DNA of 64,000 nucleotides from Chitinophagaceae bacterium (GCA_018335935.1 JAGXRG010000057.1:186001-250000); one strand, 5' to 3'. Shown: positions 1 to 8,570, counted from the stretch's first letter. Made by a program: numbers and translations. Notes: generated by a model not told the origin, from the letters alone.

Positions 1-549
1 TGCAATGTAACTATTGCTCTGAAACTCAAATGTAGCTTGTGTTCCAACCTGGTTTACTAAATTATATGAAAATGAAGCCACAGGAGAAACGTCCTGACCA
101 AATGCTTTTACTGATAAACTTTGTTGCCCTACTACAGCACCATTTTTTTTAACTTTAACTAAAACTGTTTTATTACCTCCATCGGTATAAACATTTTCTA
201 CAGGATTGGTATACCCTGCATTACCATCTCCAAAGTACCATTCAAAAGTTGCACCAGTCGGAACTCCTGAACCCGAACAAGTAAAAGTAAATTTTTCTGT
301 ACTTGGGGCACAGGGATTTGAACTTACATAAGATATTACAATTGGGCCTGTACCGCTATTTCCACTACTTGATGAGCCTGAAGATGATCCATTTCCTCCA
401 GTAGAGCCTGTTCCTCCAGAACCAGTAGAACCACCAGATCCTGAACCTGTTGTTGGTATTTGTGTAGATTTTCCTGAATATTTGGTACAACCAAAAAACA
501 TGAAAATAAAAACAGTAAGAAAAAATAGGGTTTTATTAAACTGCATCAT
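1..549 (-). CDS. PKD-domain lipoprotein, 5' part only
   Basis: The frame stays open from the ATG at 549 to the window edge (183 codons), so the C-terminus lies outside. The N-terminus is a hydrophobic signal ending in FMFFGC, a lipobox-like site giving a lipidated Cys at about residue 22. A low-complexity Gly/Ser/Thr linker follows (about residues 35-68). Then comes a PKD-like segment with the typical WYFGDGN motif near residue 100. PKD domains are Ig-like folds common in secreted and surface proteins of Bacteroidota. The likely role is a surface-exposed outer-membrane lipoprotein with a flexible stalk; no substrate can be inferred. A start one codon later (546) is equally possible. Confidence 0.75.
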   Translation of the reverse strand, partial: MMQFNKTLFFLTVFIFMFFGCTKYSGKSTQIPTTGSGSGGSTGSGGTGSTGGNGSSSGSSSSGNSGTGPIVISYVSSNPCAPSTEKFTFTCSGSGVPTGATFEWYFGDGNAGYTNPVENVYTDGGNKTVLVKVKKNGAVVGQQSLSVKAFGQDVSPVASFSYNLVNQVGTQATFEFQSNSYIA

Positions 550-562
550 AATAGTTTAGATT

Positions 563-578
563 TCACAAAATATTGTGA
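563..578. promoter_or_regulatory. Short inverted repeat upstream of the lipoprotein gene
   Basis: TCACAA-AATA-TTGTGA is a perfect 6-bp inverted repeat 14 bp upstream of the lipoprotein start at 549. It could be an operator for a dimeric regulator, but a 6-bp repeat in AT-rich DNA can arise by chance. Confidence 0.25.
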
Positions 579-632
579 TCTTAACTATTTAACAACGAAT
601 TTTTTAATAAAATATTGTTACAAAACAGTGGT

Positions 633-2171
633 TTAGAATAGAGATTTGCGTTTCCTTCCGGTAATACCAAGGGCTCCTAATAAACTTCTTGTAATTAAAC
701 TTGCTGCAGTTCTGCCTGCCTGTTTTACAATTGGATTATCGAAAAAACCCACTTCCTTTGTCGTTGTTTTATTCTTTGTTTCTTCTTCTTCGTTTTCTGT
801 GCTTTGTTCAGCAGCTATAGCTAATTTTTTAGTTAGAATTTCATAAGCACTTTCAGTATCTATTACTTCATTATATTTTTTTACTAATTTACTTTTATTA
901 ACAAGAGTATTTATTTCTTCATCACTTAAAATATCCATTCTACTTCTAGGAGGACAAAGCATGGTGTGAACCAATGGTGTTGGAATTCCTTTTTCATTGA
1001 GTAAAGTAATGAATGCTTCGCCAATACCCATTTGAGTAAGTAATTCATCTGTTTTATAAAAATCAGATAATGGAAAATTTTCTGCAGCTGTTTTAATTGT
1101 TTTTCTATCGGCAGCTGTAAACGCTCTTAATGCATGTTGAACTTTTAAACCTAATTGTGCTAATATGCTTGCAGGAATATCTTGTGGATTTTGTGTACAA
1201 AAGAAAATTCCAATACCCTTACTACGTATAAGTTTAATAACTGTTTCTATTTGTTGTAATAAAGCTGAGCTGGCTTCATTAAATACTAAATGTGCTTCAT
1301 CAATAATTAATACAAGTTTAGGTTTATCCATATCTCCTTCTTCGGGGCAAGTAGCATATAATTCTGCTAGCAATTGCAACATAAATGTGCTGAATAGTTT
1401 AGGCTTACTCTGCATATCTGTTACTCGTAAAATATTTATTATACCCAATCCCTCATCAGAAATTCTCATTAAATCTTCAACTTCAAAACTCCTTTCTCCA
1501 AAAAATACATCTGCACCTTGTTGTTGAAGTTCTATAATTTTTCTTAGAATAGTACCTGTAGAAGATGTTGAAATTTTACCATAAGTTTTTTCTAATTCTG
1601 CTTTTCCCTCATCACTGATATATTGTAAAACTTTAATAAAATCTTTTAAGTCGAGCAATGGCATTTGATGATCATCGCAATACTTAAAAATTAATGAAAC
1701 AAATCCTTCTTGAGTATCATTTAATCCTAAAATTTTACTGAGTAAAATTGGACCAAACTCTGTAACAGTTGCTCTTAGTCTAGCTCCTTTTTCATCGCTT
1801 AAAGTGAGTAATTCTGTAGGAAATGCTTTTGGTTGAAATGCAACATTTAACAGCTTACATCTTTCATCAATTTTAGAATTGGCTATACCTTCAGCAGCTA
1901 TTCCACTAAGATCTCCTTTTATATCCATTAGCACTACAGGAACACTGTTATCACTCAGTAATTCGCTAATTACTTGCAAGGTTTTTGTTTTACCAGTACC
2001 AGTAGCACCAGCAATTAATCCATGTCGGTTCAACGTTTTTAAAGGAAGGTAAATATCAGCACCACTAACTACTTCACCATTTAACATACCCACTCCCATC
2101 TTAACTTTTTCACCTTTAAAAGTATATCCACTATTAACAGCTGCTATAAATTGTTCAGTATTTGACATCAT
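633..2171 (-). CDS. HerA-like ATPase, DUF853 family (YjgR-like)
   Basis: This 512-residue protein has a Walker A motif GATGTGKT at about residues 55-62 and a Walker B segment VLIIDEAH near residue 290. The architecture matches the DUF853 branch of HerA/FtsK-type ATPases, whose E. coli member YjgR is about 500 residues long. HerA relatives are hexameric DNA-translocating ATPases; the role of this branch is not established. The C-terminus holds a charged Glu/Lys/Thr-rich stretch and then a basic tail. It is transcribed away from the gap at 2172-2814, with its own promoter at 2191-2222. Two adjacent ATGs (2171 and 2168) are possible starts. Confidence 0.88.
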   Translation of the reverse strand: MMSNTEQFIAAVNSGYTFKGEKVKMGVGMLNGEVVSGADIYLPLKTLNRHGLIAGATGTGKTKTLQVISELLSDNSVPVVLMDIKGDLSGIAAEGIANSKIDERCKLLNVAFQPKAFPTELLTLSDEKGARLRATVTEFGPILLSKILGLNDTQEGFVSLIFKYCDDHQMPLLDLKDFIKVLQYISDEGKAELEKTYGKISTSSTGTILRKIIELQQQGADVFFGERSFEVEDLMRISDEGLGIINILRVTDMQSKPKLFSTFMLQLLAELYATCPEEGDMDKPKLVLIIDEAHLVFNEASSALLQQIETVIKLIRSKGIGIFFCTQNPQDIPASILAQLGLKVQHALRAFTAADRKTIKTAAENFPLSDFYKTDELLTQMGIGEAFITLLNEKGIPTPLVHTMLCPPRSRMDILSDEEINTLVNKSKLVKKYNEVIDTESAYEILTKKLAIAAEQSTENEEEETKNKTTTKEVGFFDNPIVKQAGRTAASLITRSLLGALGITGRKRKSLF

Positions 2172-2190
2172 TAATAATTTTCGTTACAAA

Positions 2191-2222
2191 CAAATCTATT
2201 TTAATTTGAATAAAGAAATCAA
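2191..2222 (-). promoter_or_regulatory. Predicted promoter for the HerA-like gene
   Basis: On the minus strand TTG (2222-2220) is followed after 21 bp by TAGATTTG (2198-2191), which fits the Bacteroidota -7 consensus TAnnTTTG. The start codon is 19 nt downstream of the box. Confidence 0.55.
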
Positions 2223-2265
2223 TTTTAAAATTCAAAAAATAGAATGTGAATTTCTCAAGTAATAG

Positions 2266-2753
2266 TATTTAATAATATATTTTAATATAAAAAGCTATTA
2301 CTATTACAAGTGTTAATTTATGGATAACTTATTTATCTACAATGATTGTTTATTAAAATTAACAGTTTATTATTCTTAATTCACAATCTTATTCACACGA
2401 AAAATTTAATACTGTATTGAATTTTATTAATTTCATTAACACCTGTTAATTCTACTTGTTCTATTTGGGTAATTTTTGATTTGACGAGTTATACACTGTT
2501 AATTAAGTACTCGTAAAATGATATTAAAATCATAGAAAGTTGAAAACATACAAAAACACCCGAACTTATTCTTTATTAATTCACATAAAAAAAGTAAAAA
2601 AGTAAAAATTTCCACAAGAATTTAGGGTTATTCACTGCCTTATGTGAATATGTTTTTATGCTTTCATTTTTAAACTTTCAGCCATTTAAAAAAAATAAGT
2701 TTTCAATAATGCTATAAACTTTTAAAATAAAGGGTTTGAATTAGTTTTCCACA
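2266..2753. other. Candidate chromosomal replication origin (oriC)
   Basis: The divergent intergenic region 2172-2814 has no gene. It contains a 28-bp pure A/T stretch (2266-2293), a TAA-TAG-TAA-TAG run on the minus strand (2306-2295), and a set of DnaA-box-like 9-mers (consensus TTATNCACA). These are TTATTCACA at 2389-2397 (exact), TTTTCCACA at 2745-2753, and one-mismatch sites at 2319-2327 (minus), 2333-2341, 2377-2385, 2577-2585, 2628-2636 and 2643-2651 (minus). A rough estimate from base composition would expect one or two such sites here by chance. Two parS sites about 6.5 kb away and nearby mnmG support an origin-proximal position. No dnaA gene is in the window. Confidence 0.62.
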
Positions 2754-2754
2754 G

Positions 2755-2785
2755 TTTGTTCTATACTTCCAAATCCCTATTTTTG
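2755..2785 (+). promoter_or_regulatory. Predicted promoter of the PpiD-like gene
   Basis: TTTG (2755-2758), 19 bp, then TATTTTTG (2778-2785) is an exact fit to the Bacteroidota -33/-7 consensus. The start codon is at 2815. The promoter directly abuts a DnaA-box-like site at 2745-2753. Confidence 0.8.
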
Positions 2786-2814
2786 CCAACCTTAAATTTA
2801 AAGTATATAATATT

Positions 2815-4920
2815 ATGTCTATTATTCAAACGGTTCGTGATAAAGGAGCTTGGGTTATTGGTACTATCATTGCTATTGCCTTAATTGCTTTTATCTTACA
2901 AGATGGTGTTGGAAGACAAGGGTCTTTAACAGGTGTAGGAAGTAACATTGGAAAAGTTAATGGCGTTGGAATTGATAAAAATGAATTTGAAAGAAAACTT
3001 GAAAATGCAAGTCAAGGTAATTCTCAACAAAGAGAAAACCTAATTGGTCAATTGTGGAATCAAGAAGTTGGACAAATTTTATTGAATCAAGAATTTGATA
3101 AAGCTGGTATAGCTTGCACAGATAAACAATTAAGCGAAGATTTGTTTAAACCAACATCTCCACTAATGGGAGAGTTTAAAGATCCTGTTACTGGTCAGCC
3201 AGATATTGAAAAAGCAAAACAAGCTTTTGCACAGTTTAAAAAAACAGGAAAAGAAGAACAAAAAAAAGGAGTTTATGAAGGTATTATTGAACCAACTAAA
3301 CTTCAAGCAAAATATGCTAAGTATACCGCTATCATTAACAATGCAGCATATGCACCAAAATGGTTAATCGAAAAACAACAAGCAGACAATAATGCATTTG
3401 CATCGGTTTCATATGTTGCTTTTCCTTATTCAACTATTGTTGATAGCACTATTAAAGTAACAGATGAGCAAATTATGGCTTATGCTAAAAAGCATAAATC
3501 AGTTTATGAGAAGGATGAAGAAACAAGAACTTTTAAATACCTCTCTTTCGAAGTTATTCCAAGTGCAGATGATAGTGCAGCAATTAGAACTAAATTAGAA
3601 AATAAAAAACAAGAATTATTAGCTGAGAACGATATCAATTTGTTTTTTGCAAAAAATACATCAGACCTACCTTTTTATGATGGTTATATTTCTGGAAAAG
3701 AAATTAATCAACAAGCGAAAGATAGTTTATTAAAACTTTCTACAGGCTCTGTTTATGGTCCTTATTTAGATGGAGGAAATTATGTATTAGCTAAAATGGT
3801 GGGCATTAAATCAATTCCAGATAGTGCAAAGGTTCGTCACATTTTAGTGAAAACAATGGATAGAGATCCAAGAACAGGACAAGAATATAGATTAAGAGAT
3901 GATAGTTCTGCTAAAAAACTATTAGACTCTTTAGTTAGTGAAATTAAAATGGGCAAAAGCTTTGATACAATTTGTTTAAAAAACAGCGAAGACGAAGGAA
4001 GTAAAAATAATGGAGGTGTATATAATTATTTCTCTTCTGGCAGAATGGTTGGCACTTTCAACAATTTTGCATTTACACAACCCGTAGGAGCAAAAGGTAT
4101 TGTAAAAACTCAATATGGATATCATTATGTTGAAGTATTGGGTCAAAAAGGAAGTAGCACGGGTTATAATATTGCTTATTATGCTAAACAAATTACAGTT
4201 AGTAACGAAACAGACGCCTTAGCAAAAAATGAAGCTACAAAGTTTTTATCTATCGTACAAAACAATAAGCAATTTGATGACGAAGCAATTAAATTAGCTA
4301 AAGTTCCTTATCCTGCAGAAGGAGTAAAACCTATGGATTACAATGTTCCTGGCTTGGGAAGTAATAGACAATTAGTAAAATGGATTTATAGTAATAAAGT
4401 AGGTGCTATTACTGAGCTTCCTTATAATTTCAATACAAAATATGTTGTAGGTATTATTACCAATATTAATAAACCAGGTTTACCAACAGCCTTAACATTA
4501 AGACCATTAGTTGAAAACCTAGTAAAGAGCGAATTAAAAGCTCAACAAATTTTAGCCAAAGCAAAAGGCACAACGCTTGAAGAAATTGCTAAGAGCTATG
4601 GCACCAACAATACTGTTCAAAGAATTGACACATTATTATCTAGCAACACCTTTAATCCTATTTTGGGTAACGATTACAAATTTGCAGGAGCTGCATTTAA
4701 TGTATCACAAAAAGGAAAAGTTACTAGTTTAATTGCTGGTCAAAACGGAGTGTTTGCTCTGAAAACAGATTACATTGGAGCAAAAGCAGGTGTACCAACA
4801 GATGCAACAAGCTTAGCAAACTTTTTAAATAATAATATTAAAAGTGCAGCAGGTCGAATTACTAATGAACTATTGAAAAAGGTTGCAACAATTAAAGACA
4901 AAAGAGCAGAAGTTTATTAA
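2815..4920 (+). CDS. PpiD/SurA-like peptidyl-prolyl cis-trans isomerase
   Basis: This 701-residue protein has one N-terminal membrane anchor (about residues 12-30, WVIGTIIAIALIAFILQDG), so the bulk should be periplasmic. A SurA_N-like chaperone segment follows (about 40-240). A parvulin domain lies at about residues 338-450, with VRHILVK at its start, the S-x-D/E-xGS-x-x-NGG core and QYGYHYVEV at its end. The family acts as a folding chaperone for outer-membrane and secreted proteins. The length is typical of Bacteroidota PpiD-like proteins. It is transcribed alone, from the promoter at 2755-2785 to the terminator at 4947-4981. The ATG at 2815 fits the signal-anchor start. Confidence 0.9.
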   Translation: MSIIQTVRDKGAWVIGTIIAIALIAFILQDGVGRQGSLTGVGSNIGKVNGVGIDKNEFERKLENASQGNSQQRENLIGQLWNQEVGQILLNQEFDKAGIACTDKQLSEDLFKPTSPLMGEFKDPVTGQPDIEKAKQAFAQFKKTGKEEQKKGVYEGIIEPTKLQAKYAKYTAIINNAAYAPKWLIEKQQADNNAFASVSYVAFPYSTIVDSTIKVTDEQIMAYAKKHKSVYEKDEETRTFKYLSFEVIPSADDSAAIRTKLENKKQELLAENDINLFFAKNTSDLPFYDGYISGKEINQQAKDSLLKLSTGSVYGPYLDGGNYVLAKMVGIKSIPDSAKVRHILVKTMDRDPRTGQEYRLRDDSSAKKLLDSLVSEIKMGKSFDTICLKNSEDEGSKNNGGVYNYFSSGRMVGTFNNFAFTQPVGAKGIVKTQYGYHYVEVLGQKGSSTGYNIAYYAKQITVSNETDALAKNEATKFLSIVQNNKQFDDEAIKLAKVPYPAEGVKPMDYNVPGLGSNRQLVKWIYSNKVGAITELPYNFNTKYVVGIITNINKPGLPTALTLRPLVENLVKSELKAQQILAKAKGTTLEEIAKSYGTNNTVQRIDTLLSSNTFNPILGNDYKFAGAAFNVSQKGKVTSLIAGQNGVFALKTDYIGAKAGVPTDATSLANFLNNNIKSAAGRITNELLKKVATIKDKRAEVY

Positions 4921-4946
4921 TAAACTTTATCGCTAGTTGAATATTT

Positions 4947-4981
4947 AAATCCCTACTTAAAATGGTAGGGATTTTTGTTTT
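4947..4981 (+). terminator. Rho-independent terminator after the PpiD-like gene
   Basis: AAATCCCTAC (4947-4956) pairs perfectly with GTAGGGATTT (4965-4974) around an 8-nt loop, and is followed by a T-rich tail. Confidence 0.85.
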
Positions 4982-5038
4982 ACTTATACCGAAAGATGAA
5001 ATAATAATAAAAAACTAACTTTGTGTGAATATTATTTT

Positions 5039-5557
5039 ATGAGTAATACAATAATAAATAAGGTCTCAGAAAGTGGTTTAATAACATTAGATCTTGCAAC
5101 ACTTCTGCCTAAAGACGCCGTGGTTGGTTTTGATTTAAAAGATTATCTTTTTATGGAACTCATATTAAAAGAAAAAGATTATAGAACTGCCCTACAAGAA
5201 AAAGATTGGTCAGCATATGAAAATAAAATTGTAAGCATTTATTGTAGCACCGATGCTATTATTCCTGTCTGGGCGTATATGTTAGCCTCTGTTTATTTAA
5301 CCCCCATTTCGTCTGCGGTTTATTTTGGAAATATCAACTCGACCAAAGAACAAATCTTACTAAATAATATTAATAACCTTTCTACCGAAGAGTATGCAGA
5401 TAAAAGAATGGTCATTAAAGGATGCGGTGATGAAGAAATTCCAGAATCTGCTTATGTTGCTATAACCCATAAATTATTGCCAGTAGCCAAAAGCATAATG
5501 TATGGTGAACCTTGTAGTACTGTGCCAATCTACAAAAAGAAATCATTAAAAATTTAA
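5039..5557 (+). CDS. DUF2480 family protein
   Basis: This 172-residue protein matches the Bacteroidota-specific DUF2480 family as I know it, including the N-terminal pattern in which a Val/Leu-rich start leads to DLKDYLFMELILKEKDYR and a later CSTDAIIP segment. Its function is unknown. A TTG 18 nt upstream (5021) would extend the frame, but it overlaps a -7 box TAACTTTG (5016-5023), so the ATG at 5039 is preferred. Its stop shares one base with the recX start, so the two genes are likely co-transcribed and translationally coupled. No membrane segment or signal peptide is evident. Confidence 0.82.
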   Translation: MSNTIINKVSESGLITLDLATLLPKDAVVGFDLKDYLFMELILKEKDYRTALQEKDWSAYENKIVSIYCSTDAIIPVWAYMLASVYLTPISSAVYFGNINSTKEQILLNNINNLSTEEYADKRMVIKGCGDEEIPESAYVAITHKLLPVAKSIMYGEPCSTVPIYKKKSLKI

Positions 5558-6033
5558 TGACGTATAAAAAATATTTTTCAATTGATGAGGCAAGAGAAAA
5601 AGCCAAACATTTTTGTGCCTATCAAGAAAGATGTCACTCAGAGGTTAAACAAAAACTTTTTTCTTTTGGATTAAATGAAGATGAAACAAATGCAGTAATA
5701 GTAGAACTTATAGAAGAAAATTTTTTAAACGAAGAAAGATTTGCTCAGCAATTTGCAAGTGGAAAATTTAAGATTAAAAATTGGGGCAGAAATAAAATAA
5801 AATACGAACTTCAAAAAAAACAAATAAGCCCAAAGAATATTATTAAAGCAATGGCTATAATAGATGAAGACGATTATGAAACCCAACTAAACAAAGAGTT
5901 TGATGTTTATTATTCAAAAATAAAATCGGGTAATGCCTTGCAAAAAAAATTTAAAACACAACAATATTTAGTTCAAAAAGGGTATGAGTTAGGATTGATT
6001 ATAAACCTATTTAAAGCAAAAGGTTTAAAGTAA
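5557..6033 (+). CDS. recX: Regulatory protein RecX
   Basis: This 158-residue protein has the helical-repeat layout of RecX: an N-terminal segment with YQERCHSEVKQKL, then LIEENFLNEERFAQQFASGKF, then WGRNKIKYELQKKQIS. RecX binds RecA filaments and limits recombinase activity. The ATG at 5557 overlaps the stop of the DUF2480 gene (TAATG). No recA gene lies in the window. It ends one base before the convergent oxidoreductase gene; I see no terminator between them. Confidence 0.88.
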   Translation: MTYKKYFSIDEAREKAKHFCAYQERCHSEVKQKLFSFGLNEDETNAVIVELIEENFLNEERFAQQFASGKFKIKNWGRNKIKYELQKKQISPKNIIKAMAIIDEDDYETQLNKEFDVYYSKIKSGNALQKKFKTQQYLVQKGYELGLIINLFKAKGLK

Positions 6034-7266
6034 TTAATCTAAGTTAACCACAAGATCTTTATGGTATGCTGTATGCAACCATTGTGTAACTTTCTGCTGA
6101 AACATTTTTTTGAACATTGGCAATTGAATTAAATTATTCATTACCCAACCCATCATTTTAGGAGAAAACCACATGCTGATTTTAAAGAGGTTGATGTCGT
6201 CTTTGACCCTTCTAAAAATTTCTCTATCATAATTTTTTAAAACAGACTCATCAAATTTGTTTTGTTGTACCGCCCTTTGAATAAACCTTGCAGCAATTAA
6301 ACCTGTCGTCATTCCAGTACCAATACCCTCACCTGTAGTTGGTGAAACCATTGAAGCTGCATCACCAACCAATAACCACCCATCGCCATAACATTTTCTT
6401 TGTAATGATGCAAGCGGCAAGCCCCAACCTCGAATCGAATCTTCTGGTTTTGCATTTTTTAATCTATCTGCTATTAATGGATCTTTTTCTAAAATGTCTT
6501 TGAAGTCTGACTTTATATTATAATTATATTTTGAAGCTACACTACTTAACATTCCATATCCAATATTTGCATAACCACCACCCAGTGGAAAAATCCACAA
6601 ATAACTCATAGGTTTTGATTTTGGGTAATACACTTCCATTAAGTGCTTTTCATGCATTCCTTCTACACCGCTCCAATATTGTCTAACCCCACCTGCATAA
6701 TTATTTCTATCAATTTTTCTATCACCAACTGTTTTTAAAACCATAGACCTTTCGCCATCGGCCCCTACAATTAAATCGCAATAAATCTCAATGTTTTTAT
6801 TTTCTTGTGAAGCACTAATTTTCCATTTTCCATTAATCCGTTTAATTTTTGTGGCAACCGTATTTTGTAAGAAAGTAGAATATTCGGGATCGATTTGTTG
6901 AACCAATAAAGTGTCAATAACCGTTCTTTTTGAAATAGCATAAGGGGGTTGGGTATAATCTGAAGTGTTTGGATCAAAAACAAATTCTGTTCTTTTCCCA
7001 GAAGGATGAATCAAACGAAACCCCCAACAGGCTTGAATTTTATCACTTTGCTTAATATTGTTTTTGATAATATTTTTATCAATTTGATTTAATATTCCAA
7101 TAGCTTTTAAATCTAATCCATCTCCACAAATCTTATCTCTGGGAAAACATGCAGCATCAATTATAAAATGCGGAATTTGATATTTCCCCAAAAAAATTGA
7201 AGTGGTAGCACCAGCAGGGCCAGCACCCACAATGCAAACTTTAGTATGAAATGTTTGAATAGTCAT
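6034..7266 (-). CDS. FAD-dependent oxidoreductase, geranylgeranyl reductase family
   Basis: This 410-residue flavoprotein has an N-terminal dinucleotide-binding motif GAGPAGATTS (about residues 14-23), the DKICGDGL motif near residue 45 typical of geranylgeranyl-reductase-like enzymes, GADGERS near 170, and the second FAD motif GDAASMVSPTTGEGIGTGM near 300. Relatives saturate isoprenoid chains or act as halogenase/hydroxylase-like oxidoreductases. The substrate here, perhaps a quinone or lipid side chain, cannot be read from sequence. It begins 8 bp after queD on the same strand and probably shares its transcript. Confidence 0.83.
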   Translation of the reverse strand: MTIQTFHTKVCIVGAGPAGATTSIFLGKYQIPHFIIDAACFPRDKICGDGLDLKAIGILNQIDKNIIKNNIKQSDKIQACWGFRLIHPSGKRTEFVFDPNTSDYTQPPYAISKRTVIDTLLVQQIDPEYSTFLQNTVATKIKRINGKWKISASQENKNIEIYCDLIVGADGERSMVLKTVGDRKIDRNNYAGGVRQYWSGVEGMHEKHLMEVYYPKSKPMSYLWIFPLGGGYANIGYGMLSSVASKYNYNIKSDFKDILEKDPLIADRLKNAKPEDSIRGWGLPLASLQRKCYGDGWLLVGDAASMVSPTTGEGIGTGMTTGLIAARFIQRAVQQNKFDESVLKNYDREIFRRVKDDINLFKISMWFSPKMMGWVMNNLIQLPMFKKMFQQKVTQWLHTAYHKDLVVNLD

Positions 7267-7274
7267 AGCTTGAA

Positions 7275-7685
7275 TTAACCAAAATACTCCACATAAATTC
7301 TTGGGGTTTCATATAGTTTAACACAATGAAGTTTTACATGTGTTGGTAACTGTGGGGCAATTTGATTCCATATGGCAATGGCTAAATTTTCTGTACTACA
7401 CATTTGATCTTTTAAAAATGGAACATCCATGTTAAGGTTTTTATGGTCTAAAGGCTCAATAGCATATTTTTTAATAATAATGCTAAGGTCTTTCACATCC
7501 ATTACAAAACCAGTATCTGGATCAGGATTTCCTTTGATGGTTATATATAAATCATAATTATGACCATGCCAGTTTTCATTAGCACATAAACCAAACACTT
7601 CTACATTTTTATCCTTGCTCCACCTTGGATTATATAATTTGTGGGCAGCGTTAAAATGTTCTTTTCTTGTTAAGTAAACCATCAT
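7275..7685 (-). CDS. queD: 6-carboxy-tetrahydropterin synthase QueD
   Basis: QueD makes 6-carboxy-5,6,7,8-tetrahydropterin in the queuosine/7-deazaguanine pathway. The 136-residue protein shows the zinc ligands in the HFNAAH segment and WHGHNY, the catalytic Cys in FGLCANENWHGH, and the FVMDVKDL and LDHKNLN motifs of the family. An in-frame start further upstream would add 14 residues, but a promoter at 7697-7727 lies within that extension, so the MetMet at 7685/7682 is chosen. No other queuosine genes are nearby, although mnmG, another tRNA-modification gene, is 1.5 kb away. Confidence 0.9.
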   Translation of the reverse strand: MMVYLTRKEHFNAAHKLYNPRWSKDKNVEVFGLCANENWHGHNYDLYITIKGNPDPDTGFVMDVKDLSIIIKKYAIEPLDHKNLNMDVPFLKDQMCSTENLAIAIWNQIAPQLPTHVKLHCVKLYETPRIYVEYFG

Positions 7686-7696
7686 AAAAATTTGTG

Positions 7697-7727
7697 CAAA
7701 AGTAATCCAAGGCGTAAACCCAACCAA
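7697..7727 (-). promoter_or_regulatory. Predicted promoter of queD
   Basis: On the minus strand TTGG (7727-7724), 19 bp, then TACTTTTG (7704-7697) fits the -33/-7 consensus. The box ends 11 bases before the ATG at 7685, so the leader would be only a few bases. Confidence 0.68.
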
Positions 7728-8294
7728 TTACTTATAATAATTCGCTGCTTCTAATTCTTGAAAAACCAAATCTGGAACCAAATATCTAACAGATTTGCCT
7801 TGTCTTATTTGTTCTCGTATAAATGTAGAAGAAATGTTGAGCAGGGGTGCTTGAAGGAAAGTGCTTTTTTCAGATTTTTTTTCAGGAACAAATCCCTCTC
7901 TAGAATATACTATTATTGGATAATTGCTTAACAAAAGCTCATAATTTTTCCAGTTCTCTAAATTATTATAACTATCGCTTCCCATGATTATTGAAAAAGA
8001 GTATTTGGAATATTGTTCTGATAAATAGGTTAAGGTATCGATTGTATAAGATGGTCTTGGAAGTTTAAACTCTATGTTTGAAGCTTTAAAACGGGTATCG
8101 TTTTCAATGGCTAGTTGTACAAGGTGAAGTCTATGGTACTCGTTTAATAAACTTGATGCAGGCTTTAAAGGGTTCTGCGGACTTATTACAAACCAAATTT
8201 TATCTAAATCGGTATGTTCAACAATGTGATTAGCAATAATTAAATGCCCAATATGAATAGGATTAAAGGAACCAAAATAAAGACCGATTTTCAT
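7728..8294 (-). CDS. nadD: Nicotinate-nucleotide adenylyltransferase NadD
   Basis: NadD adenylates nicotinate mononucleotide in NAD synthesis. The 188-residue protein opens with the nucleotidyltransferase signature GLYFGSFNPIHIGHL (residues 3-17, with the HIGH motif) and ends with the ISSTFIREQI motif that binds ATP phosphates. The ATG at 8294 puts the signature right at the N-terminus, as in known NadD; an upstream ATG at 8318 would add eight unrelated residues. It lies 25 bp after feoA on the same strand and 42 bp before queD. Confidence 0.92.
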   Translation of the reverse strand: MKIGLYFGSFNPIHIGHLIIANHIVEHTDLDKIWFVISPQNPLKPASSLLNEYHRLHLVQLAIENDTRFKASNIEFKLPRPSYTIDTLTYLSEQYSKYSFSIIMGSDSYNNLENWKNYELLLSNYPIIVYSREGFVPEKKSEKSTFLQAPLLNISSTFIREQIRQGKSVRYLVPDLVFQELEAANYYK

Positions 8295-8319
8295 TTGTAA
8301 TTTTCTGTTATTCAGCAAG

Positions 8320-8547
8320 TTAATTCAAAACACCAACAAGTATACTATCTGCCTCATCTAATCTAAGGCTCAAATTATAACCAGCAACAGTTACACAAAT
8401 TGGCCCCCCTAGAGGAGCAACCTGTTCTATTCTGATTGTTTCTCCTGGCACACAGCCCATTTCCATTAATTTTATAGAAATATCATCTTGAGTAAAAGAG
8501 TCTATTACACCCACTTCCCCAACCTTTAACACACTTAATTTTTTCAT
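8320..8547 (-). CDS. feoA: FeoA-domain protein
   Basis: This 75-residue protein is a single SH3-like FeoA domain, with the LMEMGCVPGETIRI turn and the closing LRLDEADSILV strand. FeoA is a small cytosolic partner of the ferrous iron permease FeoB. No feoB lies in this window, so either FeoB is encoded elsewhere or this copy has another role. It heads a minus-strand group with nadD and has a -7 box at 8563-8570. Confidence 0.85.
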   Translation of the reverse strand: MKKLSVLKVGEVGVIDSFTQDDISIKLMEMGCVPGETIRIEQVAPLGGPICVTVAGYNLSLRLDEADSILVGVLN

Positions 8548-8562
8548 GAGAATTAATTATTA

Positions 8563-8570
8563 CAAAACTA
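8563..8570 (-). promoter_or_regulatory. -7 box of feoA
   Basis: TAGTTTTG on the minus strand fits TAnnTTTG and ends 15 bases upstream of the feoA ATG. I see no clear -33 element. Confidence 0.5.

Noticed and set aside
646-846. Open frame on the plus strand inside the HerA-like gene
   Set aside because: It is antisense to a clear gene and shows no known protein features; it is a composition shadow.
5021-5038. Upstream TTG start for the DUF2480 gene
   Set aside because: It overlaps the -7 promoter box TAACTTTG (5016-5023), so it would not be in the mRNA.
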